A stretch of 64,000 nucleotides of DNA from Zelonia costaricensis (lineage: Eukaryota; Euglenozoa; Kinetoplastea; Trypanosomatida; Trypanosomatidae): NCBI GenBank assembly GCA_030849075.1, contig JASAOO010003530.1:32202-96201 (forward strand). The letters run 5' to 3'. A program made the position numbers and the translations under genes. Under the pieces are notes generated by a model. It was not told the origin of the DNA and made no database searches. It saw nothing but the letters and a program-made list of their open reading frames with translations. Shown in pieces: positions 42,414 through 51,985 of the stretch. How positions within the stretch are numbered: position 1 is the stretch's first letter; the number at the start of each line of letters is the position of its first letter.

Positions 42414-44336
42414 TCACACGTCAACGCCGGCAAGGCTTCGTAGCGCGGTGCGCACAGCACCTTGCAAGCCCACCGCAGACGCGATGTTGTCGCAAGTCAT
42501 TCTCGGCGTTGCGGTGCTCGCCACCCCGAGGAGGGCCTGCAGGAGCCATGGCGCGTGCACAGCATCCACCTCGACACACAGCGTCCACGTCGCGTGGAGC
42601 GTGACACGCGGTGGCTCCTCAGCGCCGCCGCCTCGGTTGTGCGGCGCGGAGAGGCTCCAGCTCACCGCCTGCAGCTCCGACGGCGTCGCGCTGTAGTGGA
42701 CCTCCACCACGGCGCGGGCCGCGCCGAGAGCCGCGAGACTGCGCACCGGCGTGAGCGTCGAGGCCATCAGCGCCGGCGCGGTTGACGAGTCCCCTGCTAA
42801 TGCGAGATGCGCCGTCCAGGCCTGCACGGAGCGCAGTGAGGCCTGCCGCGTGTGCCAGTCACAGTCGCCCGTCAGCGCAAGCGGATCGCTGGCGGTCTCA
42901 CGCATGGCGGGGCCGGGCAGCGGTGGTGGTGGGGCAGCAGCCGGGGGCGACTGCGTCTTCGATTCTGTTGTAGCAGCGGTGGGGCCGTGGGGCGCCGTTC
43001 CGGTACGCGCCGCGCCCTTCGCGCCGTCCGATGCGCAAGTGGCGTGGAGGGAGGAGCAGAGCGGCACGTACTCCCACAGCGTGCAGTGGGTCCCGGCGCC
43101 GCCACCCGTGATGCCGCCGGCACCTGCAGAGCATCCGTCTGACGGTTGTGTTGCGCGAGACTGCAGGGCGTGCAGCCCGGCGCACACGGCCGCGACCGAC
43201 GTGGGGGAAAGCGGGTTCGCTGGCGTTCCAGCTGTGCACCACGGCAAGGAGGCGTTTGTAGGGCACGCGTCCAACTGCTCGCAGAGGGAGCGGGTCGCCG
43301 GTGTCGGCGCAACCGTTGCCGTGCGATGCGGTGCGGCCTGCACCCTCGACGTGGCCTTCTCTGAGCGCGTCGCTGGTGCGCCGCGTGGGTCGGGCGCCGC
43401 TTCCGCGGTCGCACGCGGCGCGGGGGGGGAGCGTCTCCTGTGTCGCGTCGCATCGCCCTCGCTGACCCGCTGTGGGTCGTCGTCGTCGTCGATGTGCACG
43501 GTCGATACGCCCCCCTGGGGTGGGGGCACGAGGGGATTGATTTGCGACGTCAGAGACGGGCGCTCACGGCTGGCGGTGTGCTCGGCATGCTGAACCTTGA
43601 GTGCGGCATCCTTAGCGGCGGCTGTAGAGGGGGCAGTGGTGTGTGTGGCTGCCTCCATCGATAGCGTAACTGCGTAGCCCGTGGAGAGCGCGCGCACAAA
43701 CACTGGCGATGACGACGTGCAGTCCGTGCGGTTTGGGGATGTCGCTTGACTGGCCTCCACACACGCCGCGGCTGCAGCCAGGCTCTTGCCCACGTGTTCG
43801 GTGAGCATGCCACGCAGACACGTCTCCACCACGGCGCAGTGGTCGCGCAGCGTCGCGGCGAGGCGCAGCTTCCACTGTCGCACCTCGCTCACCCCCTGCG
43901 CCTCCGCACTGCCGCCCCCCGCTCGCGCAGCGCTTGATGACAGTTGCCCTCTCGTGTGGCGTCGCCCAGGCAGCCAGCTCATAAAGCGCGACACGCGCGA
44001 TGCTGAGCGGGTGGACTCTGCCCGAGCTGTGGATGCAGACGGCGTTGCCTTGTTGAGGGCTGAGCCATGCCCCTGTCTCCACCACCGCGCTCGCGATCGT
44101 GCGGGCGGCGCCGAGGCCGCAACGAGCGGGCTCGTACTGGGTGTGACACTGGCGCGCACCGGTGCCGCGGCAGCGGAGGAGTGGAACGGGTTGTGCGCGC
44201 TGGTGGGCTCGGGCGGCTGCGGCTCCGGCTCCTCGGCAGCAGCTGCGCCGTCGTCGCTGTGGTGGCGCTGGAGCTGCTCCGCGCGTCGCAGCTGCACGTA
44301 GAGACGTCGTACGGCGAGGTGGGCGTGGACGTTCAT
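42414..44336 (-). CDS. Hypothetical protein, 640 residues
   Basis: The ATG at 44336 gives MNVHAHLAVRRLYVQLRRAE. The same frame is open to 45128, but that upstream part is UTR-like (Cys/Val repeats from a TG tract, no ordered sequence). I do not recognise the family. Visible parts are: a basic helix at 1-24; a disordered Ala/Pro/Ser segment with Arg-rich patches (RSRARWWRQG at 81-90, LPGRRHTRG at 122-130); a helical block at about 150-195 (EVRQWKLRLAATLRDHCAVV, then CLRGMLTEHVGKSLAAAAAC); a long low-complexity middle; and an ordered C-terminus of about 165 residues that contains VVEVHYSATPSELQAVSWSL and VTLHATWTLCVEVDAVHAPW, which look like alternating beta strands. Kinetoplastid-specific by appearance. 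The stop is at 42414-42416, and the gene lies between the cyclo-ligase and CFAP97-like genes on the same strand. Confidence 0.65.
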   Translation of the reverse strand: MNVHAHLAVRRLYVQLRRAEQLQRHHSDDGAAAAEEPEPQPPEPTSAHNPFHSSAAAAPVRASVTPSTSPLVAASAPPARSRARWWRQGHGSALNKATPSASTARAESTRSASRVSRFMSWLPGRRHTRGQLSSSAARAGGGSAEAQGVSEVRQWKLRLAATLRDHCAVVETCLRGMLTEHVGKSLAAAAACVEASQATSPNRTDCTSSSPVFVRALSTGYAVTLSMEAATHTTAPSTAAAKDAALKVQHAEHTASRERPSLTSQINPLVPPPQGGVSTVHIDDDDDPQRVSEGDATRHRRRSPPAPRATAEAAPDPRGAPATRSEKATSRVQAAPHRTATVAPTPATRSLCEQLDACPTNASLPWCTAGTPANPLSPTSVAAVCAGLHALQSRATQPSDGCSAGAGGITGGGAGTHCTLWEYVPLCSSLHATCASDGAKGAARTGTAPHGPTAATTESKTQSPPAAAPPPPLPGPAMRETASDPLALTGDCDWHTRQASLRSVQAWTAHLALAGDSSTAPALMASTLTPVRSLAALGAARAVVEVHYSATPSELQAVSWSLSAPHNRGGGAEEPPRVTLHATWTLCVEVDAVHAPWLLQALLGVASTATPRMTCDNIASAVGLQGAVRTALRSLAGVDV

Positions 44337-45325
44337 CGCGTCTGAAAGCGGACGGGATTGAGAGCGTCTCTGAGGACAAAAGGGGGGAGAGGGGGGAATG
44401 CCGCGCGTCCACACTGGGCGATGATCAGCGGCACGCACACGAGCTGCGAAGAGGTAGGGCTCCTTGTGGCAGACAGAGGGGGTGTGGGGAGCTTGGCTTG
44501 ATGGCGCGGGGGGGGAGAGTGGGGCACGGGACAGAGGAACACGTGCGATTCGGGATGGGGCGCGGCAAGTGAGGGCGGATGCGACAGCATGTGAAGGAAG
44601 ATGATCACATCGAGCAGAGGGCGGCACCACGCTTGGCTTGAGATACACGTTGGGAACGGGAGCGGGGAGTTGTGTTGACGCACTCTTCGTTGCCACGCCG
44701 AGCAAGCACGCGGTGTGCGAGCCCCCCCCCCCGGGGGTACAGAGGCGGCGAGTAAGCCCGCAGAGGAACTCCGACCCACGCAGCATGGGTGCACACCTTC
44801 CGCTCCGCTCCTTATTGCCATGCGTCAGTGTCGTGGTTCTTGACAACGTCAGTGGATAAGAGTCATGCAAGTCCTCCTCTGAGTGTGGAAGTGGCGCCGC
44901 CCCTCCCTCGCCTCCACCGCCATCACCGCCTGTACCACCCACCGGCACCGCACACACACACACACACATGCACACGTATATGCGCTCGCGGCACACGACG
45001 ACGCGAAGGAGGAGAGAGCGAGCGAGCGAGAGGCAAGCCTTGACAAGTGAGAAGACAATAAGGCGCTTGCAGTGTGGACGTCCTTCGCTAGCGGAGTGGG
45101 CGAGAGCGCACCCTTCAAAAAATACCACAACACCACTAAAGAGGTGCCGGTCTGGCTTCTCCGTCCTCCTGCCATTGTCTTCTCTCGCCAGTGCCGTTGC
45201 TCGGCTGGTGTTCTTTGCGCCTGTTGCACCCTTCTTGCTTCGCCACGTCGCCGCGGTGCGATCGGGGCTTCAATTCTGTGCTCGGACACGTGCGTGGCCG
45301 TGTGACGAGCCCGTGGCTCGCGCTC
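44337..45325. other. Intergenic spacer, no gene seen
   Basis: The region contains a short C run followed by G at 44725-44738 and a CA tract at 44953-44970. Minus-strand pyrimidine tracts occur near 44360-44400 and 44500-44530 and could serve the downstream gene. No coding sequence is supported. Confidence 0.55.
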
Positions 45326-46840
45326 TCACTCGAGGAACTCCCATACCTGCTCCACCCCAGCGGCCGGCGAGGCCACGCAGTGCATGCGCTGGTCATGCGC
45401 GTCCACTGGAATGCGCTCCGGCATCGCCGTCGAGACCGACGTCGGCGGCGACGGCGCATGCGTCGACGGAGCCGCGTTTGAGATGCAGCCTAGAGGTGCT
45501 GCTTGAGCCCCCACTCCCCCGACCACCGCCGCCGCTGCCGCCGTGGCAGCCGCACTACGCGGGATGTGCAGCACTTGTGCATCAAAGGCGACCGCCATCA
45601 CCTCCCACTGTGGCACCGGTGGTTGCGCTGCGCCAACCGAATGCGCCTGCATCGTCGTCGTTGACGCGTGCGAGGCGGCGTGGCTTGGCGGCGTTCGCCG
45701 GCGGTGTTCGCGGCTGTGATGGGCGAGGAAGCGGTCATAGAAGCCGCCGCCCTTGCCCAGGCGGCCGCCGGTCCGCACGTCGAAGAGAATGCCGGGGGCC
45801 AAGACGAGCACGCTGACGTCGCTGAGCTCGCACACGTGCGCGTCCCCTGCATCGGCGGTGATCGAGTCGGTGGTGTCGGTGACTGTCTCGTCCATCTCCG
45901 GCGACGCCTCCCTCGTGTGCGCCGCTGCCTCGGCTGCTGATTGCTGGCCATACTCCATCAAACCGTCCGGCCGGTACCCGGCGGCATGGGCTTGTGGGAA
46001 GAGAGTCTCGTACGCGTCACACAGCAGCACGTGGCGACGACGGCGATGCATACAGGGTGAGAGCGCCGTCGCGGCGCCTTCTACCGCTTCCTGGCTGGCC
46101 GGCGCTGAAGCAGCAGGAGCAGCAGCAGCCGTCTCGTGGCAAGGTGCCGCACCAGCACTTCGCCACACACTTCCCGCCTGAACCGCTGGCGCCGACGAGC
46201 ACGTCGCAGCGGCTGCAGGCCCGAGCAGCCACGCCGCCAATGCAGTGCTGTCGAACTCGCGAATGCCGTACGCCCCCTGCGGGGCAAAGGAGCGGCGCAG
46301 GTCCTCATCGTCCAGCACCTCCACGAACGCCATCGCACTCTGCAGAGCGTGTGGGGCACCAGCGGCAGCAGCAGCAGCGGTGGCTGCTCCTCCCGCCGTC
46401 GCTGGCATGGGGCACGGCGCCGCAGTGACAGGCGCTGGCAGTCCAGTCGAGTGCGTCGAGCTCGATAACGCAGCTGCTGGCAGCTGCTGCCCGAAGTTCT
46501 CCGGGAGGACAACGGGCGTCATGACGTGGATCGCCTGCGACGCGGCCACCTGCCACAGCCGCTCCATCAGCGGGACGAGGTCCACTTCGAAGTACAGAGG
46601 CAAATACGCGAGCACGAAAAGCGGGGTCGGCGGCACGGCAGGGTGCGGCGCCGTGACTGGCCTCATGGGTGCCGCGTGGGCTGGGCGATAGCGGGACATG
46701 ATGTAGTCGTACACGTGGTCGCACACGCGCCGCGACGCGGCCGCGACCTGCGCTGGCTCTGCCTTGGCCCACGTGCGCAGGTGACGCAGCTGCTCCTTCC
46801 GCAGCGCCTTCTTGATCTGTGCCACGGGCAGTGCCTGCAT
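45326..46840 (-). CDS. 5-formyltetrahydrofolate cyclo-ligase (methenyltetrahydrofolate synthetase)
   Basis: The enzyme converts 5-formyl-THF to 5,10-methenyl-THF with ATP, returning the storage folate to the one-carbon pool. The protein has 504 residues from the ATG at 46840; the codon before it is GTG. Family hallmarks are: an N-terminal Lys/Arg helix (VAQIKKALRKEQLRHLRTWA); FVLAYLPLYFEVDLVPLMER at about 75-94; SFAPQGAYGIREF, the substrate-side Gly-Ile-x-Glu region; the nucleotide/phosphate-binding LGKGGGFYDRFL at 361-372; and RIPVDAHDQRMHCVAS near 476-491 (P-x-D-x-H-D motif). Typical enzymes are about 200 residues. Here Ala/Ser/Thr-rich insertions of 40 to over 100 residues sit between the conserved blocks, a common feature of Leishmaniinae proteins. 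All key motifs are kept, so the protein is probably active. Confidence 0.9.
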   Translation of the reverse strand: MQALPVAQIKKALRKEQLRHLRTWAKAEPAQVAAASRRVCDHVYDYIMSRYRPAHAAPMRPVTAPHPAVPPTPLFVLAYLPLYFEVDLVPLMERLWQVAASQAIHVMTPVVLPENFGQQLPAAALSSSTHSTGLPAPVTAAPCPMPATAGGAATAAAAAAGAPHALQSAMAFVEVLDDEDLRRSFAPQGAYGIREFDSTALAAWLLGPAAAATCSSAPAVQAGSVWRSAGAAPCHETAAAAPAASAPASQEAVEGAATALSPCMHRRRRHVLLCDAYETLFPQAHAAGYRPDGLMEYGQQSAAEAAAHTREASPEMDETVTDTTDSITADAGDAHVCELSDVSVLVLAPGILFDVRTGGRLGKGGGFYDRFLAHHSREHRRRTPPSHAASHASTTTMQAHSVGAAQPPVPQWEVMAVAFDAQVLHIPRSAAATAAAAAVVGGVGAQAAPLGCISNAAPSTHAPSPPTSVSTAMPERIPVDAHDQRMHCVASPAAGVEQVWEFLE

Positions 46841-47464
46841 CACGCGGTGCGCGCAGTGGACGGGGATCTGGTGAAGCTCCCGAGGGTCGGGGGTGCACGC
46901 CGGTTCACCTTTTGTTGTGCATTGGGTGGCCCAGGGCTGCGCTCCTCCAGTTTCACTGGTGTGTCGTCAAGTGATCCGCTTCTCGCGCAGACCTCGTCTA
47001 GCCGGTGTTCGGGTGCGTGGGTGAGAACGGGGAAGCAAGAGGCGTGGCTGAGGCGGTCGACGTTGGTCATCATTATAGCATGCGCTCCCGGGTGAGGGCG
47101 GGGAGGGGGAGGAGAGGGAGCGCTGGAGCGGTGAGGGGACGCCACGTCTGCACCGTGGACTGCGTCTCTCTACCCCCGTGGGGGAGGGAGGGGGAGGATG
47201 GAGCCACGCTTAGGGGCCAGGACGTGCGACTGCAGTGGACACCTCCCCTCTGGGGGGGGGGGCTCCCGTCTGGTACACTCGGCGCTGCGCTCGAGTTGAT
47301 CTTCTTTTTTAGTCGTGTGTGTGTATGTGTATGTGTGTGTCGCCGCCAACACCGCGTGGACACACTTGATTGCAGCCTTCCGTGTGTACCGCCACGGTAC
47401 ACACAGACACACACGCACGTAGCATGTTGCTGTGAACACTGTCCCTCACAACCGTGACAGCTCA
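46841..47464. other. Short intergenic spacer with a small hairpin, no gene seen
   Basis: The spacer holds a G run at about 47250-47258, a TG tract near 47317-47341 and the inverted repeat at 47382-47404. No gene is seen. Confidence 0.6.
47382..47404. repeat. Short perfect hairpin, 10-bp stem and 3-nt loop
   Basis: gtgtgtaccg (47382-47391) and cggtacacac (47395-47404) are exact reverse complements around cca. The hairpin lies about 60 nt past the stop codon of the HIT-family gene, so it would be in its 3' UTR. Confidence 0.8.
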
Positions 47465-48688
47465 TCATGAGCATCCCCCAGCAGCGGCAGCAGCGTACTT
47501 GGTGAAGAGCGGCCGGAGCTGCTCCGCCTCGGCCCGCATGGTGGCCGCCGTGCGCGGTGGGCGGCGCCGCTGCTCTGCCTCGTCCGTTTCTGGCTCGCCC
47601 GCGAGCTCCCCGCAAGGGTCGAAGGGGATGACATGCACGTGCAAGTGGTCGACCGTCTGCCCTGCCTGCGCCCCCTGCTGCACGGCGATGCTGTAATTAC
47701 CCACAGCCGCCCAGGCCGACGTCGTCGCCGTGTCATTCGCCGACGCCGCGGACCGCCGCAGGTGTTCGAGCACCTGTATGGTGCACTGCATGACGTGCCC
47801 CCAGTCCTCCACCTCCGCCTCGGTCAGCCCGTGCATCGTGCCTACACATCGGATCGGAACCACCATGAGGTGGTGCGGCACGATCGGCTTGAGGTTCACG
47901 AGTACGCAGAAGTGCGCCGAACAGTATGGTATGCTGACCTCTGCCGCGATGGGGTGTGGGTAGAATGTGAAGGGGTGCGTGGCTGCCGGCTCGTGGGTGT
48001 CGGCGCCGCCGTCACGCGCCGCAGCAGCAGCAGCGGTGTACGCGCGAAGAGAGTCCGCGTTCTCGCGTGACTTGTGCTGGGCGGCCGGCTGCGAGGCGAG
48101 CAGGTCGCGCTGGAGCTTCTCAGCGGAACAAGCCGCCGCGAGCGCCGTGTCACGCGCGTCCAGCAGCTCGGCGCTCACGTCCTCGGTCGACACTGCCGGC
48201 ATCTCCTGCAGCTCAGTGACGAGCTTTGTGAAGGCACCCATGACAGACGTCGGCTGCGGCGCTGCGTCGCCGGTGCCGCACTTCGATGTGATGTGGTACT
48301 GCTGCAGGGCGTGGTAGATCATGTTGTTGGGGGTGAAGTCGCCGGGCACCCGCTCCACAACGTGCAGGTAGGCGCGGTTCTCTACGTGGGCGGCGGTGGT
48401 GTCGGCGGTGTCGCCCGGGGAGGAGAAGTTGAAGGACGCCTCGGGATGGGTGAGGCGCCGGCACACGCGCAGCAGCGCTGACCAGTCCACCGGCAGCAGT
48501 GACGCCAAGCGAAAGGCGGGCAGAGGCGCCTCCACCTCGGGCGATGGCGCTGCGGTGCTGGACGAGGTCTGACCGTGGCCGCGTGCGCGATATGCCTGCA
48601 TACTGAGGCAGCTGTTCACGGCGACGACGACGTAGTGCACCCCCGCCTTGGTCACCGCCGCCGCAGCTGGTACGCGGACGGCTCGCAT
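47465..48688 (-). CDS. HIT (histidine triad) family nucleotide hydrolase/transferase
   Basis: The protein has 407 residues from the ATG at 48688. The C-terminal half contains the HIT fold: IPYCSAHFCVLVNLKPIVPH, then HHLMVVPIRCVGTMHGLTEA, and the catalytic triad motif QTVDHLHVHVIPF at 344-356 (H-x-H-x-H-x-x, His348, His350 and His352). The pattern VNLKPIVPHHLMVVP is typical of the Fhit/aprataxin-like branch, which cleaves dinucleoside polyphosphates such as Ap3A. The N-terminal 230 residues are an extension with an ordered part (VDWSALLRVCRRLTHPEASF, FTPNNMIYHALQQYHITSKC) and an Ala-rich linker. Substrate is unknown. A later start at the Met near residue 30 (MQAYRARG) is possible, because residues 1-29 are hydrophobic and could instead be a targeting sequence. 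Confidence 0.85.
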   Translation of the reverse strand: MRAVRVPAAAAVTKAGVHYVVVAVNSCLSMQAYRARGHGQTSSSTAAPSPEVEAPLPAFRLASLLPVDWSALLRVCRRLTHPEASFNFSSPGDTADTTAAHVENRAYLHVVERVPGDFTPNNMIYHALQQYHITSKCGTGDAAPQPTSVMGAFTKLVTELQEMPAVSTEDVSAELLDARDTALAAACSAEKLQRDLLASQPAAQHKSRENADSLRAYTAAAAAARDGGADTHEPAATHPFTFYPHPIAAEVSIPYCSAHFCVLVNLKPIVPHHLMVVPIRCVGTMHGLTEAEVEDWGHVMQCTIQVLEHLRRSAASANDTATTSAWAAVGNYSIAVQQGAQAGQTVDHLHVHVIPFDPCGELAGEPETDEAEQRRRPPRTAATMRAEAEQLRPLFTKYAAAAAGGCS

Positions 48689-49595
48689 CGATGTCCTCCC
48701 CCTGCTCCTTGGAGAGTGGGCCGCTTGACGCGTCTGGCTCGTAACGTGTGTGCGTGCGTGTGCCTAAGAAGCCTTCCCTGCGGCTCCGCAGCACGACTGC
48801 AAAACACGGAGGGAGAGGTGAGGGCGATTGGGGGGGCGGAGGAGACACGGTGCTGTGACCTACGCACACAAGAGGAAGAGAAAAGGTATACAAGGGTGAG
48901 GGGAGGAGGCCGATGTGCGGGGTGCACCGGAGGGAGCGCGAGGGGGCGATGGCAGCGTGGGTGTTGTCAGAGGTGGATGGGAGCGTCACAGAGCATCACA
49001 GACTGGGAGGCGGGTGGGGAAAGGGGGGTGGGGGGGGGGGGTGGACAATGCGCTCCGCACCACCGGAGGTCCACCCCACTGTGACTCGCCACGTTCCGTT
49101 CCGTTTCCTTTCGTTTCTACTTTGGGCTCAAGAAAGAAAAGGCAAACGAAGAGGCCTGCGCTCTCCCTCCCTCTCACAAGGCCGCTCCGCCGCAGTTGAC
49201 GAGCACGCAGAGCGCGGCGCAGGGAAATGCCCAGAAGCCTGACAGAGCGCCACACTCGTCTTTTCTCTTTTTCTTTCTTTTTTGCTTTGCTTTCGCACGT
49301 TACCACGACTCGTTGTGGATGCGAGAGCGGGGGCACTGTGATGGTCGGTGCACGCGGCGCAGCCACGATCGCCCCCCCCCCCACCATACCCGTGCACACG
49401 CACACCGACACACACACACACGCACGGGCACTCCCCAATCTCAAGTGCGTGAATCGAGTACGGCGGCCAGCACGAGAATGCAGAGCTTCGCGGAGCGAGG
49501 GGAGACGGACCAGCTACACAACGAAGGAGCGACAGAACTGCCCCGCTCCAAGGGCGGGTGCTCACTGTCCTCCTCGCCCCCCCCTCTCGTCCTCT
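48689..49595. other. Intergenic spacer, no gene seen
   Basis: Features are a G run near 49023-49041, a T-rich stretch at about 49259-49293, a C run at 49372-49382 and a CA tract near 49408-49420. No coding sequence is supported. Confidence 0.6.
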
Positions 49596-51107
49596 TCAGC
49601 TCCGCGCCGCTGCCGCTGCGGCGCTCTGCTCCGCCTGCAGGGTCTGCACAAGCGCCAGCAACTGGGCATTGGTCAGCATGCCCGCGCACCGGCCACACAC
49701 CGCCGCCGGCACGAGCACCATCACGAACACAAACGGCGGGGGCACCGCAAAGGTCACGGCACGGCGCAGCGCACGCGGGTCGTACGCGGCGGCACCGAGG
49801 CTCGCACTGCCGCCACGCCCCGCGTTGCCACCACCGCCACGACCGCCGCTCACGGCCCCACCGCCCCGGCGCTGCTGCTTGCTGTTGTGGTACTCCACCG
49901 TCTCCTCCAACCACCGCTGCGCCTGCCGCTCCGCGCTGCGCAACGCCGCCGCAGCAGCCGCAGCCTCGGACTCAGCCGGTGAGGGCGACTCGGCAGCCGC
50001 TGAACCCGCTGCTATTGCTGCAGGTGCTGCTGGTGCGCCGTAGAAGGCGACGCGGCGGTCCACCGGGTAGCACGCGTTGCGCAGCAGCTCGTACGGGCTT
50101 GCGCGCAGAGCCGCCTCGATCGCGAGCAGGTGCGCCTCGCCCGCTCTCGTGCGTGGTGCAGTGGAAGCCGTGAGCGGCACGACCGTCGGCTGCGGGAGGT
50201 GCCGCTGCCGCAGAGGTGACGGCGGCCGTACCCCGTGGTGAGTCCCCTCTGTAGATGCACTCGACGCGGCGGGAATGGCGGCGGTGTCGCACGGCGCGGC
50301 CGGTGCCGCCGTCGTATTGGCCTCGCCCTCCGCCACGGCGACGGCGGCGTCGAAGGTGGCGACACCGACGCGCTCCGGCTTCACGCTGGTGCTGCATCCC
50401 TGCCCTGGCGCTCCTTCCGCGCCGTCGCGGGTGTGGCCGTACAACATCTCCTCCAGCACCCGCACCCCTTCCAGCAGCCGCCCGCCCTGCTCCACGCGGT
50501 CCTCGTAGTAGAAGACGCGGCTCGGCTGGTGGTACTGGATCAGGGAGAAGAACTGGTTCAGCTTGTACTTCACCGTGCCGGCGGTCTCGTGCGGCTTCAG
50601 CAGCACGTCCTCCACCTCCGTGTCAAGCCCGACGTGCTGCAGCAGCGTCCAGATGCGATCGTGATACTTCGCGTCCCGGCCTGTGAGCACGTACAGGAGC
50701 GGCATCTCGTCTGTGACGCCGGCCGACCCCGCGGAGGTCGACTTGCCCCCCGCGCCCACCACCGTCGTGCGGCGCTTCTTCTGCAGCATGGCGTTGCGGG
50801 CCGCAACGATAGCGCGCATGTGTGCGAGGATGGGCTGCACGTACCACGTCCCCTCCTCCGGCCGTGCTGGCACGGCGGGTGGGGAGAGGGTGAGCAGGCT
50901 CTGGTACCAGCCCAGCCCGCCGGTGCTGACGGGGTTGCGCAGCAGCCCGTGTAGCTTCTTAGCCGCAACTTCAGGGGTGTCTACAAGGGTGGCCGCGTCT
51001 GTTGCGCTCGGGCTGCGCAACTTCAGTGCGGCCTCGAGCGCGGCCGCCTCGGCTGTGGGGGAGAAGAAGAGGGTTCCATCGAAGTCAAAGATGTGCAGTT
51101 CCACCAT
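49596..51107 (-). CDS. HAD-fold protein, Swiss Army Knife RNA-repair-type HAD domain
   Basis: The protein has 503 residues from the ATG at 51107 (MVELHIFDFDGTLFF). An upstream in-frame extension of 62 codons is Pro/Ser-rich and puts the HAD motif away from the N-terminus, so I chose the internal ATG. HAD motif I is FDFDGTL (7-13), with both catalytic aspartates. MPLLYVLTGRDAKYHDRIWT (135-154) carries the LTGR motif characteristic of the HAD_SAK_1 domain. KPHETAGTVKYKL (171-183) supplies the conserved Lys, and RVFYYEDR (197-204) is the acidic motif. Family knowledge links this domain to polynucleotide 3'-phosphatase-type activity in RNA-repair polyproteins; here it is not fused to a ligase or kinase. 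The C-terminal 290 residues contain Ala/Gly/Arg-rich linkers, a Tyr-Asp-Pro segment (AYDPRALRRAVTFAVPPPFV) and a C-terminal helix. Activity is inferred. Confidence 0.75.
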   Translation of the reverse strand: MVELHIFDFDGTLFFSPTAEAAALEAALKLRSPSATDAATLVDTPEVAAKKLHGLLRNPVSTGGLGWYQSLLTLSPPAVPARPEEGTWYVQPILAHMRAIVAARNAMLQKKRRTTVVGAGGKSTSAGSAGVTDEMPLLYVLTGRDAKYHDRIWTLLQHVGLDTEVEDVLLKPHETAGTVKYKLNQFFSLIQYHQPSRVFYYEDRVEQGGRLLEGVRVLEEMLYGHTRDGAEGAPGQGCSTSVKPERVGVATFDAAVAVAEGEANTTAAPAAPCDTAAIPAASSASTEGTHHGVRPPSPLRQRHLPQPTVVPLTASTAPRTRAGEAHLLAIEAALRASPYELLRNACYPVDRRVAFYGAPAAPAAIAAGSAAAESPSPAESEAAAAAAALRSAERQAQRWLEETVEYHNSKQQRRGGGAVSGGRGGGGNAGRGGSASLGAAAYDPRALRRAVTFAVPPPFVFVMVLVPAAVCGRCAGMLTNAQLLALVQTLQAEQSAAAAAARS

Positions 51108-51936
51108 AGCGACGGGTGAGTGGGTGCTCGAGGAGGACGGGGCCGGAGGCCAGGGGAGGTGAGGGGGGGGGGCGCCGCGCGACGTCTCTCGGGAAGGTGA
51201 GGGAGCGGCGACTTGAGCGTCGCAGGAGGAGACAGGGAGAAGGGAGGGGGGCAGCAGTTCAATGAAGAGCAGCATGGCGGTAGGTGCTGACACAGCCGTG
51301 AGGTAACAGCCTAAGTTGCTTCGTCGTGTTCGCGGCCAAAAATAGTGGGTTCACATTGCTCGCCTGCACGCCCGCGTATACACGCAGATCCACCCAGGCA
51401 CGTTGACTCAGCCTCGCGTCTCGATCGGCCCGGGCACACGCGTAGGCACCGCCGGCATCGCCTCTGCAGGGTCCGCACCACTCCGCTTGGGAAAAAAAGA
51501 ATAAAAGAGCAACCGTGGTGAGTCAGAGGAGGAGGGGGCGCGGAGGGGGGAGAGGGAGAGAGACGAAGTGCTGCAGTTGTTCTCTTTTTTGTTGTTGTCA
51601 TTGCCTAGTTGCAGTGTTAGTGGGAGCGTGAGACGGCGTGCGGGGCCGACGTTGGAAGCGCTTTTTTTTTTTTGGAGTCGGTGACTCGGCGCAGGCGCGA
51701 GCAGGAGAGATCGAGCGGTACGGAGACCGCGTCCGCTCGTGAGAGTGGCAGATGCCTAAACAACAACGAGGGCAAACCAAGAAGAGACTCAAGATGCGTT
51801 CAAAAAGGGTGGAGTGAATAAGAAACGCGGAAGAGAAGGGAGCTGTGAAGGAAGACGAGGGAGCGTAGCGCCGATACTGCAATAGAGGGGGGAAAGGGAA
51901 AGGGGGAGGGGGCAGTGTCAGGACGACGTACGCTCC

Positions 51937-51968
<32 letters not shown>

Positions 51969-51985
51969 CACACACACCACCCCCT
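51108..51985. other. Intergenic spacer, no gene seen
   Basis: The spacer contains a T run at 51661-51672 and the large CA tract at 51937-51979 that ends just downstream of the stop codon of the 934-residue gene. No gene is seen. Confidence 0.6.
51937..51979. repeat. (CA)n microsatellite with one interruption
   Basis: A 43-nt CA tract with a single CG step at 51961-51962. It lies only a few bases past the stop codon of the 934-residue gene, so it is in its 3' UTR. Confidence 0.95.

Noticed and set aside
42414..45128. Longer, 904-residue version of the hypothetical protein
   Set aside because: The upstream 264 codons include Cys/Val repeats from a TG tract and start at a non-ATG codon; UTR-like.
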